From: Nymphaea colorata
Taxonomy: Eukaryota > Streptophyta > Magnoliopsida > Nymphaeales > Nymphaeaceae
Length of the DNA: 64,000 bases
Direction: 5' to 3'
Assembly (NCBI RefSeq): GCF_008831285.2
Contig: NC_045143.1
Span: 1-64,000 of the forward strand
The translations under genes and the position numbers were made by a program. Shown piece by piece: positions 1-13,386 of this stretch (the stretch's first letter is position 1; the number at the start of each line of letters is the position of its first letter). The notes below the pieces were generated by a model that was not told the origin of the DNA, ran no database searches, and saw nothing but the letters and a program-made list of their open reading frames with translations.

Positions 1-600
1 AAAAGTTTGATCTGATTCTGGATTACATTGATGCAGGAATTTTTTTTTTATTGGCGTGCCTAACATGTCTGTTTACCTTGGTTGTGCATGGTAAGTAGGA
101 CGCTCCTCTGTTCTTCGGAAACTGATGCTTACATGTTGATAAATTAGCAAAAGGAGAGATAGTGTTGATTTCAGCTTGCTTGTCTTTATACAGGCCAGCA
201 AGCGAGAGAGGCAAGGGACACACACTCGAAGCAATAGTCTGCACTTCTTCCTGTCAATTCTGTCACCACCTGCAATATCCACCAACCAGCTTGGGTTCCA
301 TCATATTTGTAGCATTAATTCAGAGTTTTTTCAGTGATGCATTTTTAGCTTTTAGGCTCCACTGTTTGGAAGCTTTGAGATGGTCGAATTTATTTTTCAA
401 AAAAAATTCCCCGAAAAATGATCCTGCAACTACGTGCTAAGTTGCAGGTTGAAAATCATGTTAATAAGGTTATGGTAAAACTAAAAAAGAGAATTAAGCA
501 AGTCGATCCGTCGCTGGCCGATTTATCGCGTTGGGTTTGGATTGACGAAATGAGGAATTCGTATTGCGTGGGTCGGAACAAATTACTTGCGGTCAACCTT

Positions 601-858
601 CACCGGTGATGTTGATGGCCGGTATTGCATCTATAGCGGTGATAAATTCACCGGTATACATTCCTCCGGCGGTGATTTTCGTCGCCTGTATACAGGTCTA
701 GCGATGAAGATATGCGCCGCTATAGGTGATCTCTTCCGGTGATAATAACCGCCGGGAGAAGCAGCTATAGCGGTGAGCCCTCCACCGGTATAGATAAGCC
801 AATGAATCTATACCGGTGAAAATTGTCATCGTTGTACATGTATACTGGTGATCCTCCA
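601..858. repeat. GC-rich palindromic repeat block with CACCGGTATA / TATAGCGGTG motifs (unit 1)
   Basis: About eight short motifs of the form CACCGGTATA or its reverse complement with G/C variants (TATAGCGGTGA, TCACCGGTATA) alternate in both orientations, many forming small hairpins around a TAAAT or similar loop. Such clustered bidirectional short repeats resemble subterminal regions of plant CACTA or hAT transposons, but I could not identify flanking terminal repeats. It is copied at 14015-14272 and, expanded, at 55278-55606. Confidence 0.6.
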
Positions 859-2989
859 CCTCTAGTTTCGCTGCTTTCTTTAGAATTTGGATTGAGAGGA
901 GTGTTCTTCGTCCCTCCCCTTTCCTTAGCACTTCCGTGTAAGACAAGTATTTTGTGTTCTCCTCCTCTCTCTACATATGAAAGGAAGTTCGGACTTTTTG
1001 AGCAAATATTCTCACGTAAGTGCCTTATATACATAGTGCCATTTTCACATATGATCAGTTGCAGACTTTAATGATTTTGAGAACAAATAATATCAATCGG
1101 ATACAAACCTCAGGAAATTAATATATTTAGTAATTTCTGTAAATTATAAACAACCAAGCTCCAATTTGGAAAACAAGACCCTAAAACCTCTTACTCACCC
1201 TCCTTTCTACTTTGTTATGTAATTCCTTTTTGTAAAGTAGAAAGCGAGGAAAAACCAACTTGTCTTCCCAGGAGGTGGAAGCAAGTGGTAACCTTTGAGG
1301 CCGACACCACAATCGTCGGCTGCCTGAGTAGATTCCATTGCTGGTTAACTCATTAGCATTGTAGAGAGGAGGCGCCATGTATTGTTGTAAGTAGTTGCAG
1401 AGTGATGTAATGGCTTTGATAGATGTTAGCGGACTAGTCTGCTACTTGGTGCTGGGCACTAAAGTAGTCGTCAGCTCACCGACACCGAACCCATTCACTC
1501 AACTTGCCATTAAGCTTTACTGGTACACGCAATCAACGGGTACTCTTCACGCACATCGTTAATTTCTAATGGGTAGGTGTAGGTCCTCTTCCAAACTGCC
1601 ACCATCATTGATGAAGCCGGGTATACAATTCCGCCGTCTGTTCTTGATTTTTTTTATACTTCGTGCTGATGTCATCTGTCTTAATAAAACGTGGAGGCCT
1701 ACCCTCTGTAAAATAAAATTCTTGACAAATTTTTAGTACGATATGACATATATTGCCCTTTATACTTGTTCTAGAATTTAGTGCTCCTCGTTGATATCTA
1801 CTCTAACTGGAAATTCTAACTCTAAATCGAACAGGGCGGGCCCAATACCGCCCTAGTAGGTGTTCATGCTTTGACTGGAGATTTTGGTGCCGACATAGAC
1901 GGCAGGTCGTGTTGGTGCGAATCTTTCTCCCAAGCTTTTTCACGAATGATCATTTGAGATGAACTTGATCATGATCTTCACATGGAAACCCGAGCTTTCC
2001 TACGCATGTGAATTGATTGATTGTAGTTCTTCATATATGTAGTCATTAGAGGCATTTCCATCAATTTGTTTCAAATTGAAAAAGAAAAAATGAATTGTAC
2101 TACATATTTGAATTTTTAAATCTCACTTACTTAGCCTTTCAAAAATACACTTAAAAGGAAAAGACTTAATCACATCAGTACAAGGCACTCACAAATGGTT
2201 GAGACATGTCATGCGTATTTATTGTTCAGGCAAACAAGAGTTCAATTTACTTCGCTTAAAAGCTTTAGGTAGCGTTTGGGCAATTCCTTGACAAAATGAT
2301 TTTTTAGAAAACTTGGTTTTGTAAAAATGATTGTTTAAATGAGTTTTAAAAACATAGCTTTTATGTTTTGATGGGTAGACAAAAACAAAAAAAGGTTTTG
2401 TGTGCAAGAAGGGCCTTGGTTCTAAAGTAAAACTCCATACCATCTTCTACCCGAAGCCCCGTAGGCTTTAAAAACAGTCTATTAAAGATAAAAACCAAGC
2501 CCCTTTTGTTTAGTTTGGGTAGGAAAGGAAATTGATACTTAGGGATGTCAATATATTTGATTTGATAGATATTCGATCCAACCATTTCAAAAAAATCGGG
2601 GTACCAAAAAAAAATTAATACCTGACTAAGAAATCAGATCCAATTTGGATTTAAAAAACAACTGATCGGATCTAGATTTGGATTCGTATATAGATATTTC
2701 ATAAATATCCGATCAAGTATAAATAATTATCCGTTGGCATTTCCATTGGATGTGAATCTGATTTTGACATTCACATTCGAATATTTATAACTTTGCCCCG
2801 AACACCGCCGACCTGGACGGTGAGTCTCCTTGTCACGCCCACAAGTTTTCAAAAAGGCAGTTTATGAAATTTTAAAACTAAAGTGTGTTTTTGAAACACT
2901 ACATAATATTTAGGTCGATTTTGAAATTTTGGTGAGGGGAGGTTTATCGAGCCCTACCCGCCTCTTTCCTTCTTCTTTTCTAAAATTCA

Positions 2990-3240
2990 GGAGCATGGAC
3001 AAACTTTCTGCCCGTTGGGGCATAATTTCTGTTTTTCGTCCTTGTCCGTGGAGAAGCCGTCTTCCTCCTCTTGCAGAAGCTCTCCGCATGCAGCTGCCCA
3101 TTCTCGTATCGCACGTCTGCATCAACTCCTCTTCCACGTCTCTGTCGAGGTGAGGCGCAGGCTTGCCTCTTTCTTTCTCGTTTTATTTCCAAACAGCCTG
3201 TGTTTCCCCAAATCGCAGCCCTAGTTGTCGTCTTCGCCTT
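2990..3240. other. CT-rich, leader-like segment with no recognised gene
   Basis: A pyrimidine-rich run precedes an ATG at 2996 with a short open frame of about 50 codons. A possible GT donor follows near 3150, and a 'gcagccctag' telo-box-like stretch near 3218. Composition resembles the 5' end of a plant gene, but the predicted peptide matches nothing I recognise. It is repeated in units 2 and 4a, where unit 4a has small frame-changing deletions, which argues against coding constraint. Confidence 0.25.
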
Positions 3241-3518
3241 TTCAAGATAGGGAAGGTTGTTTTAGATCTGCTTTATGTTTGAAAACTTGTTTAATTGGAT
3301 CATAAGTTTGCAAAAGGACCTGCTTACAGCATGGATGTTATATATGAATATCGGACTTTCATGCGTTGTTGTTCTTCTTTGTTGGTTGCTAAATACTTTT
3401 ATCTGTTTAGTTATATTTGGGCCTGTCCATTGCCTAGGATTAATGACATTATTGGCTTTTGCTTCAAATTGTATTTGCAAATAATAAAAACTTTACCGTT
3501 CCCAAACAATATCTAAGT

Positions 3519-3519
3519 T

Positions 3520-3550
<31 letters not shown>

Positions 3551-3556
3551 TGTGTG
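3519..3556. repeat. (CT)n(GT)n microsatellite
   Basis: About ten CT dinucleotides are followed by five GT and a GTGTG tail. It is copied in unit 2 near 16935-16972 and unit 4a near 30774-30811. Confidence 0.9.
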
Positions 3557-6053
3557 AAGCTTGAGGGTTCGAGGATCTTGTGTATAGCTTCTATGACTTC
3601 CTCCCCCTTTTCTGGTCAAAGCTTGTGAATCCTTTTTTAGCCTTCGTCAACTGTAATGTAGAATCTTAAATTGAAACATGTATATCTTGTACTTTGCTCT
3701 GTTTTGTGTTCGGCAACTGTTGGTTTCTTTGTTTGAATCAGAGACATCATCCAATTGACACAAAACGGGACAAAAATAAGTATCCAGGAACAACGCAAGA
3801 AACACTCTGATAAGAATCCTTCGTTTAGGTGATTTGCATCATAGTGGATGTTTTATTTCTCTGAATTAACATAGCATGCAAACTTATATAGTTCCAAAAC
3901 CCTATTCTATATAGAACTGCCTCTAATTTTGAGTTAGTTTTGACCATGCTAAATATCTGAGTTTGCGGAGCAAACTTTGCTGCTTTTCCAAAAGCAGTTG
4001 AGACATGCCAAAGCCTTCCTTTAAACTTTTGCAATGCAAACCTGCAGGGAGTAGGGGCCTTTCTTGACCATTTTATTGAACAAAAATTGAAGCTATACAC
4101 AAACATACGAATAGAGCTGAGGTAGAATTACACTCTAGACATACAATGAGTGTACAAAAGCTATACAGCAGTAAACCATCAAACACGTGACCCCAACAGG
4201 AGAACTAACACACAGCTCCTCACACCGGAAGAGTAATCTTTTCCAAAGTTTGGAGTGGGATGAGTCTACAAGCCATGTTGAAGATATTAGGGAAGAATTT
4301 GAGGCTCATCTTTAGATCTTTCCTATAATTGTGCTTTTCTTGCATTTGCAGTTATGACTTGTGACCTAATTTTGGTGATGGCTGGTCAAATTTGTCGTGG
4401 GAAAGGGAAGGCTCAATGAGGCAGCACATTGTTGTAGACAGGCTTTAGCAGTCGCTGTCTGGTATGCATTTTTTTTTCCTTTTCTTCTTCCTTTCCTTCT
4501 TCATTGGTGGATTGCACTTGTCTAAGACAGTCTTATTGTCAAAAAAAGTTTCCCCTTAATGCTGCCCCAATTAATTGTCATAGCAAACTTTGGGAATGTG
4601 ATGAAGGTTCATGGTCCATTACAAGAAGTGAGGTGCTTTGTTCTTTGAAGAGGAAATCTGTTTTCTATAAATTATATAGAATGACAATTGTTTGATTTCT
4701 TTGCTAATGTACTTTACATTTTCTTACTATTCTTGCCCTGTGTGCATGAGTGTTGTATCTTCTTCTTGGGTGCAAGCATTTTGTGTTTTGATTTTCTTAC
4801 ATGCGAATATAGTTTTCTGAATTTTGTGTGATTTTTTACTATCTTTGATAGTTTAATTAGGAAACATTGTTTTTGAGAATTTTGTTCTACTTTGTACAGA
4901 AACTGGGCAGAATAAAAAAAATACAAAACAAATACCAAAGTTCAAAAAATTCTGAATTCTGGTTTTCTAAAATCCTCTACTTCTGTAGAATAAAAAATCC
5001 TTAGTTTTGGTATCATCTCTTTACAATATCATGTCTTTTTAACCCAGATTTATGAACCCGTCAGAAATCGAAAAGTCTGCCTTTGTTCTATATCCGAAGT
5101 CCGAACACTTTTTTACTTTCGCTTTTGCAGACAACCTTACATCAAAGTCTAACAGTGTCCAATCCTGTTGTTGTCGTTATCATTTCTCTAATGATTTTAC
5201 AAAAGCCGCTTTATAGGATTGGTTTATCCTAGGGTTTGTTCAAGGAAAGAGAAGAGCTTAACCTAAACCTCTTGCAAAACTTTCAATCAGTTGATGACCT
5301 ATTATTTATACATTTATGAGAACTCGTCACCCTTAAACCACCCTTTTATGTAGAATATCATATTTTTATAGCAGAGTTGGTGAAGTTCATTCTTCTTCCT
5401 AGTCTACCCCATTTGTTTTGCATTTGCCCGTCTCTTTAGGGAGTAAAGTTCATTCCTCCTTGTGATATACCATTTGATGTCAAGAACTTTTTTAAAAGTT
5501 TTTTTTTTAATTTTCTTTAAAAACATTTTAAAAATGGCTTCTCTCACAACGATATGTCTGTGCTTTACTCTTAGTATCTTCTTGAGTAGGAGAAAATTTC
5601 AAGTTTTTGTTGTCAATCTATGGAACGGGAAAGCTGAAAAATCCTAGATGTGAACAGTAAGGAAAACTCCTATGAAGCTGAGAAAGTCAATCCTAGGAAA
5701 TGCTATTGATTCCGGTGTTCAAACATTTACAAGGATTTAACATGAAATATACTGTGAGAGAAGCCACAATGCTCTGTAAGATCTTGGCAGGTAGCAAAAT
5801 GAGGGTTGAGAGATGGGCTCGGGGCTTGTGTAGTTGTTCCTCTAAGTCAGTAATCATGAGTACCGGGTAGGCATAAAGCTGATTTATGTCTATTTCGCGA
5901 AGATAATGACTTACGAACCTTTGGCTCGTCGAAAACTCGTAAGGTGAAGCGGGTTGGACACGTGACAAAGCTACACATAACTACCAAAGCGGTGGAGCTT
6001 CGTAGTAGCCTTTGAGGTGGTGAGGTATTCCCTCAAAGGTGAAGGTCGGCCTG

Positions 6054-6147
6054 AAAAAAAAAAAAATCAAAGGAAAAGAAATCAAAAAGGCAAAAAGCTG
6101 AATGCAAAAGAAAGAAAAAGAAAAAAAGAAAAAAAACAAAAACAAAA
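6054..6147. repeat. A-rich tract (poly-T on the minus strand)
   Basis: About 94 bases are almost pure A/G with A runs up to 13. Copies are at about 19469-19561, 25197-25282, 33308-33401, 36304-36395 and 47463-47547, and differ in length. It produces artificial Phe-rich minus-strand frames. It lies a few hundred bases from the U5715 re-entry point used by two junctions. Confidence 0.85.
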
Positions 6148-6631
6148 GGTGCCTGCCAAGAGATGAAAGACATGAAGGCTAAACTTGCAGGAATTGAATG
6201 TGGCAATCTTTCGTAGATGTGTGATTTTGGGGTCAATATCTGCTCCTTTTTTTTATTACCTAAGACGTCGAGGATGATTCCTTTATGTTCACATTTAGAA
6301 AATTGAAAGATGTCCCTTCTAGAGGTTCGACAACATTGATGCGAAATGAATCCTAATGCTTGTATGGTAGTATGGGTAAATGAATGACATATTGTTTGCA
6401 CAACACGAGCACTCAAGCTTATGAGTTAAATTGATAATTTTGAACTATTTCAAAGTAAAAACTTGACATCTCTTGTTATGTTTCGAGGTTTTTTAGGCAT
6501 AAGAGGAACTAACCAATCCCCTTTGGTCTTGAAAGGTGTTTGCCATTTCATTAACAAATTACTAGTCCCGTTCATGGAATAGATGAAGTCATGGAACTCC
6601 TCAAACCTAGTCCACTTATGCTGAATGTGAC

Positions 6632-7472
6632 AAATTGTCCATCTTTTCCTTTGTCTTGGGAGAGACAGATCATTTGGAAACCTGACCCATTATTCCATCT
6701 TAATTGAGTCTCCTCAACCCGTTGAAATGCCTTGAAACTGCTTTTCAATGACATAACCCAAACTTAGGGTTGAGGCTGTCATGGAAGGTCTCTTATCTGT
6801 TTTCAAAAGAACCGGTCAATTTTGAACTGTGACATTTTTGAAAAGTTACATCCTTTGAAGTTGCATGAGTTTTGTTTTTGGCTTCATCTAATATTTGTCT
6901 TGGCTTGAAATACATGGTTTTGCAAAATGGGGTGGAATTATTCTTCATCATCATCAACTACCCACCCATGCCTTTGCTTCGACAGCTGGGTCCTTCATAG
7001 ATTTGGACCAGCTTATTATTCAGTTCTTCCTTGTTTCTTCTTGTGTCATGTTAGTCGAGAGACATAAATTGTCCATCTTTTCCTTTGTCTTGGGAGAGAC
7101 AGATCATTTGGAATCCTGACCCATTATTCCATCTTAATTGAGTCTCCTCAACCCGTTGAAATGCCTTGAAACTGCTTTTCAATGACATAACCCAAACTTA
7201 GGGTTGAGGCTGTCATGGAAGGTCTCTTATCTGTTTTCAAAAGAACTGGTCAATTTTGAACTGTGACATTTTTGAAAAGTTACATCCTTTGAAGTTGCAT
7301 GAGTTTTGTTTTTGGCTTCATCTAATATTTGTCTTGGCTTGAAATACATGGTTTTGCAAAATGGGGTGGAATTATTCTTCATCATCATCAACTACCCACC
7401 CATGCCTTTGCTTCGACAGCTGGGTCCTTCATAGATTTGGACCAGCTTATTATTCAGTTCTTTCTTGTTTCT
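6632..7472. repeat. 434-bp tandem duplication private to units 1 and 2
   Basis: Bases 6632-7065 are repeated from 7066 with few changes (for example 'ggaaacctg' versus 'ggaatcctg', 'accggtc' versus 'actggtc'). The second copy ends near 7472, where it joins 'ggatatttta'. Units 3, 4a, 4b and 5 have one copy, so this is a derived state of the unit 1/2 lineage. Confidence 0.9.
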
Positions 7473-7847
7473 GGATATTTTAACTAGTATGTGTTTGTTT
7501 ATCCATAAATCAGGACAATGTCCTGCATTGGGGAAAAATTATGATATTATTGAATCTTTTCTCATTGATGCTATTTATGTTGTGTCACTCATTTAAGGCT
7601 GGCTGTTCGGCCTGCTCCCCGTCGATTGAGGCTATTGCTTTTAATCTAGTTCTTCCCCTTTCCATAACCGAGATGTTTTTCCTACATTGGAGGAGAAGGT
7701 GGGCTGAGGTTGGACCAAAACTATATCAGAATGTAGGTTCTTTAGGCGTGAAAATGACACAACTAATGCTTATACTTTTTTTTCCAAGACTTTCCTAACA
7801 CTTGATATGGCAAGCATTTTATGCAGAGGTTGGGCACTATTGCATGA

Positions 7848-8051
7848 ATTCGTGAACTTGATCCTAACATTATGGGTTTTCCTGAATTTGGTTGCTTGCC
7901 CATGCCTGGTGTGATTGGCGAACCAAGAGCCTCTAATGCCATTCACCATTCAACGACAACTTTTCTACAAAAAGCAAAATACTTTATACAACCAAAGGAG
8001 GTTGTTGAGTTGGTTGAAGGCATCCTCAGGAATGTGTTGTTGATGTACTGA
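7848..8051 (+). pseudogene. Decayed exon-like open frame, function not recognised
   Basis: This is a 67-codon open frame preceded by an in-frame TGA at 7845 and ended by TGA at 8049. It reads ELDPNIMGFPEF and then PMPGVIGEPRASNAIHH. The composition looks protein-like, with balanced residues and no low complexity. It lies downstream of a possible acceptor ('ttttatgcag'). I do not recognise the family. Copies occur in units 2, 3 (interrupted by the TIR element), 4b and 5, each with the same upstream stop where it can be read. It could be a relic exon or simply a chance frame. Confidence 0.22.
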
Positions 8052-8549
8052 ACATGAAATAATGTCTTTTCTTTTTATGTTTGTTGTGGTTTAATGCATA
8101 ATGTTTGTTGTGGTTGAAAGCATATGTTGCCAGCAACCAAAACTGGTTTGATATCGGCATTTCCAATGGGTTAAACACTTGCTAGAAGATAGAGTCTATA
8201 CATAGGATTGAGTTGCAACTCATTACCAAGAGATTGGAGTAACTTCGGATCGATGAAGGCCGAGAGGTATGCTTCAAAGGTACAAAAGTTACAGCAGTAA
8301 CTGCTGTTGTATATACATACAGAAGCAACTAGGCCTTTAAGGTAGTTTGTTAATTAATCTTCATGTACATTTGTCACAGAGCAAAGTTTGCTGGCCTAAC
8401 ACTCACCTTGGGATAGATGTTGATTGGAGAAAAAAGAGGGGATATACTAGTCTTGATCATACACCCAACATACAGTAATTGAAAGCAGCACTTATTATGA
8501 CCATTTCCCTGGTTGGATGGAAGGCACAAGGTATGTTTGCACACTGATA

Positions 8550-8650
8550 CTTAGACACCAATTAAAAAACTGAGTCGACTTAAAACCAGCTGATGGAGGT
8601 TGAGAGTTCGATTCTGCGATAGTCTCTTGGCATAATCTGGTAGCTTTAAT
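8550..8650 (+). other. tRNA-like box B motif, possible SINE remnant
   Basis: 'gagttcgattctg' at about 8606 resembles an RNA polymerase III box B (GGTTCGANTCC) and follows 'gctgatggaggttga'. No convincing box A, cloverleaf, target duplication or A-tail is visible. It recurs in every unit that covers this position. It is at best an old tRNA-derived SINE. Confidence 0.2.
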
Positions 8651-9879
8651 TTAATTTACATCCAAATTTCACTTACATCCAAGAGATGAATGTTAGCCCA
8701 TATTTGAAAAAGGAACCACAGACCGGCCCCTGTCCTTGGGCACACTGCTTACTAGGAAGTTGGTGAATCCAATCCTTTTTCTTCTTGCTTTGTACAGAGG
8801 TTCGAATGTGTGAATTCTGAAGCACTCATCGCACATTCAACCATGCATGCGCACACCGATGTGGTGAATAAGATGATTAATTAGCAAAGGTAAGTAACAA
8901 GTACATAATAGTCGTCATCAGGGAGAGATAATATGCCTCAATGGATTTAAATCCCAATTGACGAGGTATTCTTCCATGTCCTTCTGGTGTGAAGCATCAT
9001 GATCACAAAGCGATTCCATGATGCTAAGAATGGGAATTAAGTTGGAGGAAGCTGCCCCCAGCCTTGCCCCCTAAGTATTCCAAGTATGTCAAGGCAGCAT
9101 AGCAGTTGCTTGGTGAGGTTGTGAATATTAGAAATGCTTTGAGATCTGAGACCAACAAGAGCCAAAGCTTTCGGACATCCGGTTCCAAGGAGATGGATAC
9201 AGGAACAAATGCTTCTGTAAGACCACGATAGGTTTTTGAGAGCAGACAAAAAATCTTACAAGTCATGTAAGTGGGTTTTGCAAGGAGAAAAGTTCAAAGC
9301 TCAGAATCTACTATCATCTGATCGGCTCATTTGGATGCAGAAGTATTATAAGGAGAAGGGTTCCTTGATATTTGAGCTCTAAATCTACTCTCAGCTCATG
9401 ACCAGCTCATTTGGATGTGGAAGTGGGTTTTGCAAAGGAAAGGGTCCTAAACAGTGGTGGAACAAGAAGTGCTGGATTAAACTGTTCTGCACGCGTATAT
9501 TTTCTATGTTCACCTATGTCCCTCCAAAAATAAAATATCCCTCTCTATGCGTATATTTTTTAGAGCGATATTTTATTTTTGGAGGGGCATAGTCCAAAAT
9601 TTATTGTTCCGCCACTGCCACTGTATAAATGTATTTCTCTTGCTTTGAGGTCACCGCTCATTTCCTCTGTTTGCATCTTTACATTTTTGGGGTTCTGTCT
9701 CAGTTATTTAATTGCCCGTTTGCTGCTATTATTAAAAGTTTTGCAGAGCATGTGCATGTGAGCCACTTATTGATGCAAATTAACTATTTGGATATTAAGC
9801 AACAGATCCACCAATTTACTGATCCTCTATGTAAGAAAAACACAATAATCCTATAAACATATGGCTTCTGTTTTATAAC

Positions 9880-10380
9880 GAGAATAAAGAAAGTTAAATT
9901 CTGGAAGCCAAAAAGTCGCAACGGCGAATTTGCTTTCCCCAACTCGACAAAACCGTCGCCCACTCTCACCGCCTCTGCCATGCCTATCCAAGAAACGTCT
10001 CAACTCTTCTCCTGTGTCTCTCCTATTCTTCTTCGTCTCCTGCAATGCAACCCGTCTCCGTCCCACCTCCCCTCTCCCCTCTGCTTCACATGTATGAATA
10101 CTTCTCTTTCTGAGTCGGCCTTAGCTCTGATTTACAGCATTCTCATATGACGTCGTTTGAAATAGGCATGCTAACCTGGTCTCTCTCTCTCTCTCTCTCT
10201 TTGAGGCTCTGCGTCGACCATCGCTGACGCACCTCTTGCCGTATGTTATCTCTTCTTGTCTCTTCATTCGTTTCTTCCCTTCAACGCGGTAGCCCTCAAA
10301 TTGGTTGATGAAATGTCAGTGCATATGTACGTACACTGTTGTTTTTTTTTAAATGCCTCAACTTATGTTATTAGTCCACA
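9880..10380 (+). promoter_or_regulatory. Candidate promoter and 5' leader of the APT-like exon (unit 1)
   Basis: An AT-rich stretch passes into a C/T-rich, purine-poor region (9930-10090) and a (CT)n run at about 10182-10200. An ATG with a coding exon follows at 10381. This composition is typical of plant 5' leaders, but no clear TATA box or start site can be fixed by eye. Units 4b and 5 carry an extra stretch of about 55 bp here ('cagtaacctgcgcgatcaag'). Confidence 0.3.
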
Positions 10381-10462
10381 ATGGAGAAAATCGAGGGCGG
10401 CGACGATCGCATCAAGAGGATCTCCACGTTGATCCGTGTGATCCCAAATTTCCCCAAGTCCG
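10381..10462 (+). pseudogene. Adenine phosphoribosyltransferase-like first exon (unit 1)
   Basis: ATG opens 27 codons plus one base. The peptide begins MEKIEGGDDRIKRIST and continues LIRVIPNFPKSG, ending at a GT donor (ggtatct). The IRVIPNFPKPGI signature before the first intron is characteristic of plant APT, the purine-salvage enzyme that makes AMP from adenine and PRPP. Only this N-terminal exon is recognisable. I find no exon with the downstream FQDIT-like segment or the PRPP-binding motif in the unit. A second exon-like stretch (10567-10651, AG acceptor and GT donor) does not resemble APT. Compared with unit 5, the first codons differ and Pro of PKPG is Ser. It is likely a truncated gene fragment, though remote exons cannot be excluded. 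Confidence 0.6.
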
Positions 10463-13336
10463 GTATCTCTTTCTCTATGTCTCTCTCTTTCCCTTGAGCA
10501 CGGCTTCTTGATTACTTTCGGTGGGCCTTCAAATTTGTGGTCTTGGGTTCTGTTCGTTATTTGCAGGCAGCCGCCATCTACCACTGGTTGTCGGCAGACA
10601 GCGAGTCACCTGCAACAGTCATTCCCTGAGATGCGCATCGAAGCCTCAAAGGTTTGAAACTTAGAAAATGTCATGCATCCGAGAGGGGTTGCTTGAAGGG
10701 TTTTAATTTTCAAGGTTTTCTGATGATGCCACAGTTAAATGCTTCCAACACCATAGTGCAGGACTTAACCTTCGATTCTACCATGCATCAAAAAAGTGAT
10801 AGCGGTCAATCCTTTGACTTGTCTTAGGCCTTTCGCATGTATGATTAGGATGCAGAAATCGTATTTCAGTACTCATCTAATTTAAATTTTTGGCGGTGAT
10901 ATTTCAGAAAAGAATAGATTTATATTGGAATTTGGTAGAGTTAGGGTTCATTTAGGTTGCATTGCTATTCCTATGGGCATTTACGGAAGAGAGATACACA
11001 AGGGCATGCATATATTCTCGTATGTGATTACCTTTAGTGATCAATTAATGTGTTGATCTTATGTTGTAACTTTTTAGCCTTCTAAGTAATGTTAGACGGC
11101 TGTTGTTATAGTTGGAAGTGCTTCAGGTATTGTTGGTCATTCCAGCCTACTGTTGGATGCTTGTCGCTCAACCTTGTGGTTGGTTGAGTTGCACACTAAA
11201 GGTTTTGTTTAGGGCTTTTTTTTTTGTGGTTTCAAAAAAGTTAGGAGATAATGGTAATAGGTTTATGGTGAAAAAAACATCTAAAAGGTATGTGGGGGCA
11301 TTAGCTATTAGAAGGTTCTTTGTGTATTATCGCAAACACTTGTGTATATGCAATTTATATGTGTATGTGTATGATCCATCAAGCTATATGCACAAGTGCG
11401 TATATAACCGTAGTCTTACATATATATACATTTGACTATATTAGTAATATATGTAAGCATTTTTATTCTTTTTGTAATTGTATTTTTCTAATTTTTATGT
11501 TTGTGCAAGCTCAGCTTGGTCAAATTGAGTCTGACCAAGCTATGGTCAGACCTGTGAGTTTTTTAGGCCTTGGTGCCTTATATTATCACCAAGAGGTAGG
11601 GACTTCTCAACTGTATCGGAGCTGAACATCTCTTCTGCACACAAATACCTGCACTTACAAAGCTCAAGTTGAAATTCTCAGGAATTTTGCTAAAGGAAGT
11701 TGTGATCCATTTGATATACTACTTGCCTTTTGCTCTTGAAATAAACCTGACCTTTAGGCCAATATTTTCCGATGTTTAAGCTTGCTTTGCTAAAAGTGAC
11801 ACTATGCACAATTTTCAACCTGCTCATAAATGCGAAGAGGGGCATATATTTAAATGCAATATTTTCTTACATTTTAGATCCTAAAGGCCCAAACTGGTCC
11901 ACATTATCTAAAATTTCCTTCCAAGTTCTTTATTTTTGGACCTAATGATTATGATCTGGGACAATGACAAGGCCCAAGTTCTTTACTCCTCTCCAACAAC
12001 CTTGTACACATGAAACCTTTGAAATCAATGCCTTTAAAAGAGTAGTGACTGTATTTTGTTTTACAAAAATGCCAAAAAGATACTCCAATGACGGTTTTAT
12101 GTGTATGGAAACTGTTACTGAGAGCAGGGGTAGTTGTTACAGTTGTCTTTTGGCCGTCGGTTTTCCATGCTTACAATTGCTCTATATTGTGTCGGCAACT
12201 TATGGGGATTTTCCATTCATATAGCTGTCTGGCAGCTAAGTTGAGTACCATTTAACCATTAGGAGAGGGAAAATGTGTCCTTATTTTATTACTTTCGGCA
12301 GCTTGACACTGTGATTACCGCAGCTGCCTGTATCAAATTCAATAATGACTAGCAAGGGAATGAGTAGGTGTGACACTTATTAAAAATTACAAAATGTTGG
12401 TTTTTCAGGTTGCAGGCAAAATGTAGGCCCAAAAAGGAAATTTTTCAAATGTCTGTCCCTTGTCAATGATTGAATAATATTTTTTGCATATGGGCATATA
12501 AAAAATTTATCGATTTGTTGGTATGACACTTTGGGATTCATGTAACTAATTTGCATGTCCAAGTTATCCATATTGGTGCTCACTGTGCCTGTTGTCTAGA
12601 TTTGTACATTTCCAGTCAATAGTTGGTATGAACTGTCAATTTTTGCCTGCAGAATCTTGGTTTGTTTATGGTTCAAAATTCAAATACCTGTTTTATATAT
12701 CTGCTTATAATGAAATGGATAAAATATGTTGATTTCAAACAAAAAAAAATCTGATTGTTGGAGCTAGAACCGACTAATTATATTCAGAGTGTGTGTTTAA
12801 ACCAATTTAACACCTTCTTAGTAATCGGTGTGCTTCATGTTCAATCTCTGATCATCCTTCCAAATTTTCTGCTTCAATGCTTTCAGATTATTTCTTTTGA
12901 CGAAGTAATGCCTTGGGGTTGTTAGATCCATTTGCTTCAACACTTTATGTTACAAAAAGAAGAACCAAATAATAGTTTTGCTGCACCTAACTCTCCTTGC
13001 TCCATAGGGTTTTAGAAAGTTGTTCAAGAACCGTACAGACATTGGGATCAAAACAAAATGGGGAAACTTAATATGAAGCTATTGAAGGAAGCATGTATAA
13101 TGTATATTTTCTGCACATAAGATTCTTGTCAAAGATTATCTTGAGGCACAGGGTGTCATACCGTTATTATTGCCAAACAACCACCCAAGCACCTCTTGGT
13201 TTTGCTATGCATCTCTTGAGTTCCCAATGTCTGGTTGATGTAACTAGATCCAATATCAATAAAATAACAAAAGATGGGTCAACCTATGCAGGCCAGGCAC
13301 TATCTAGGGATTACATTTAATATCTGTTATTCCTTA

Positions 13337-13386
13337 ATATATATATATATATAGATAGATAGATAGATATATAGATATGTATATAT
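13337..13386. repeat. (AT)n(GATA)n microsatellite at the unit 1/unit 2 boundary
   Basis: AT dinucleotides are followed by GATA tetranucleotides and a mixed AT/GATA tail. The unit 5 equivalent at 54611-54660 has a longer AT run and one GATA fewer. Confidence 0.9.

Noticed and set aside
5693-6754. Minus-strand open frames of 91, 127 and 60 codons repeated in all units
   Set aside because: They repeat only because the DNA is repeated. One runs through the A-rich tract as a Phe run, and small indels between copies break the frames. No family is recognised.
8600-8620. tRNA gene
   Set aside because: Only a box B-like word is present. No acceptor stem, anticodon arm or box A at the right distance.
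10567-10651. Second exon of the APT-like gene
   Set aside because: It has AG and GT borders, but the translation does not match APT in any phase. The frame differs between units 1/5 and 4b by one base.
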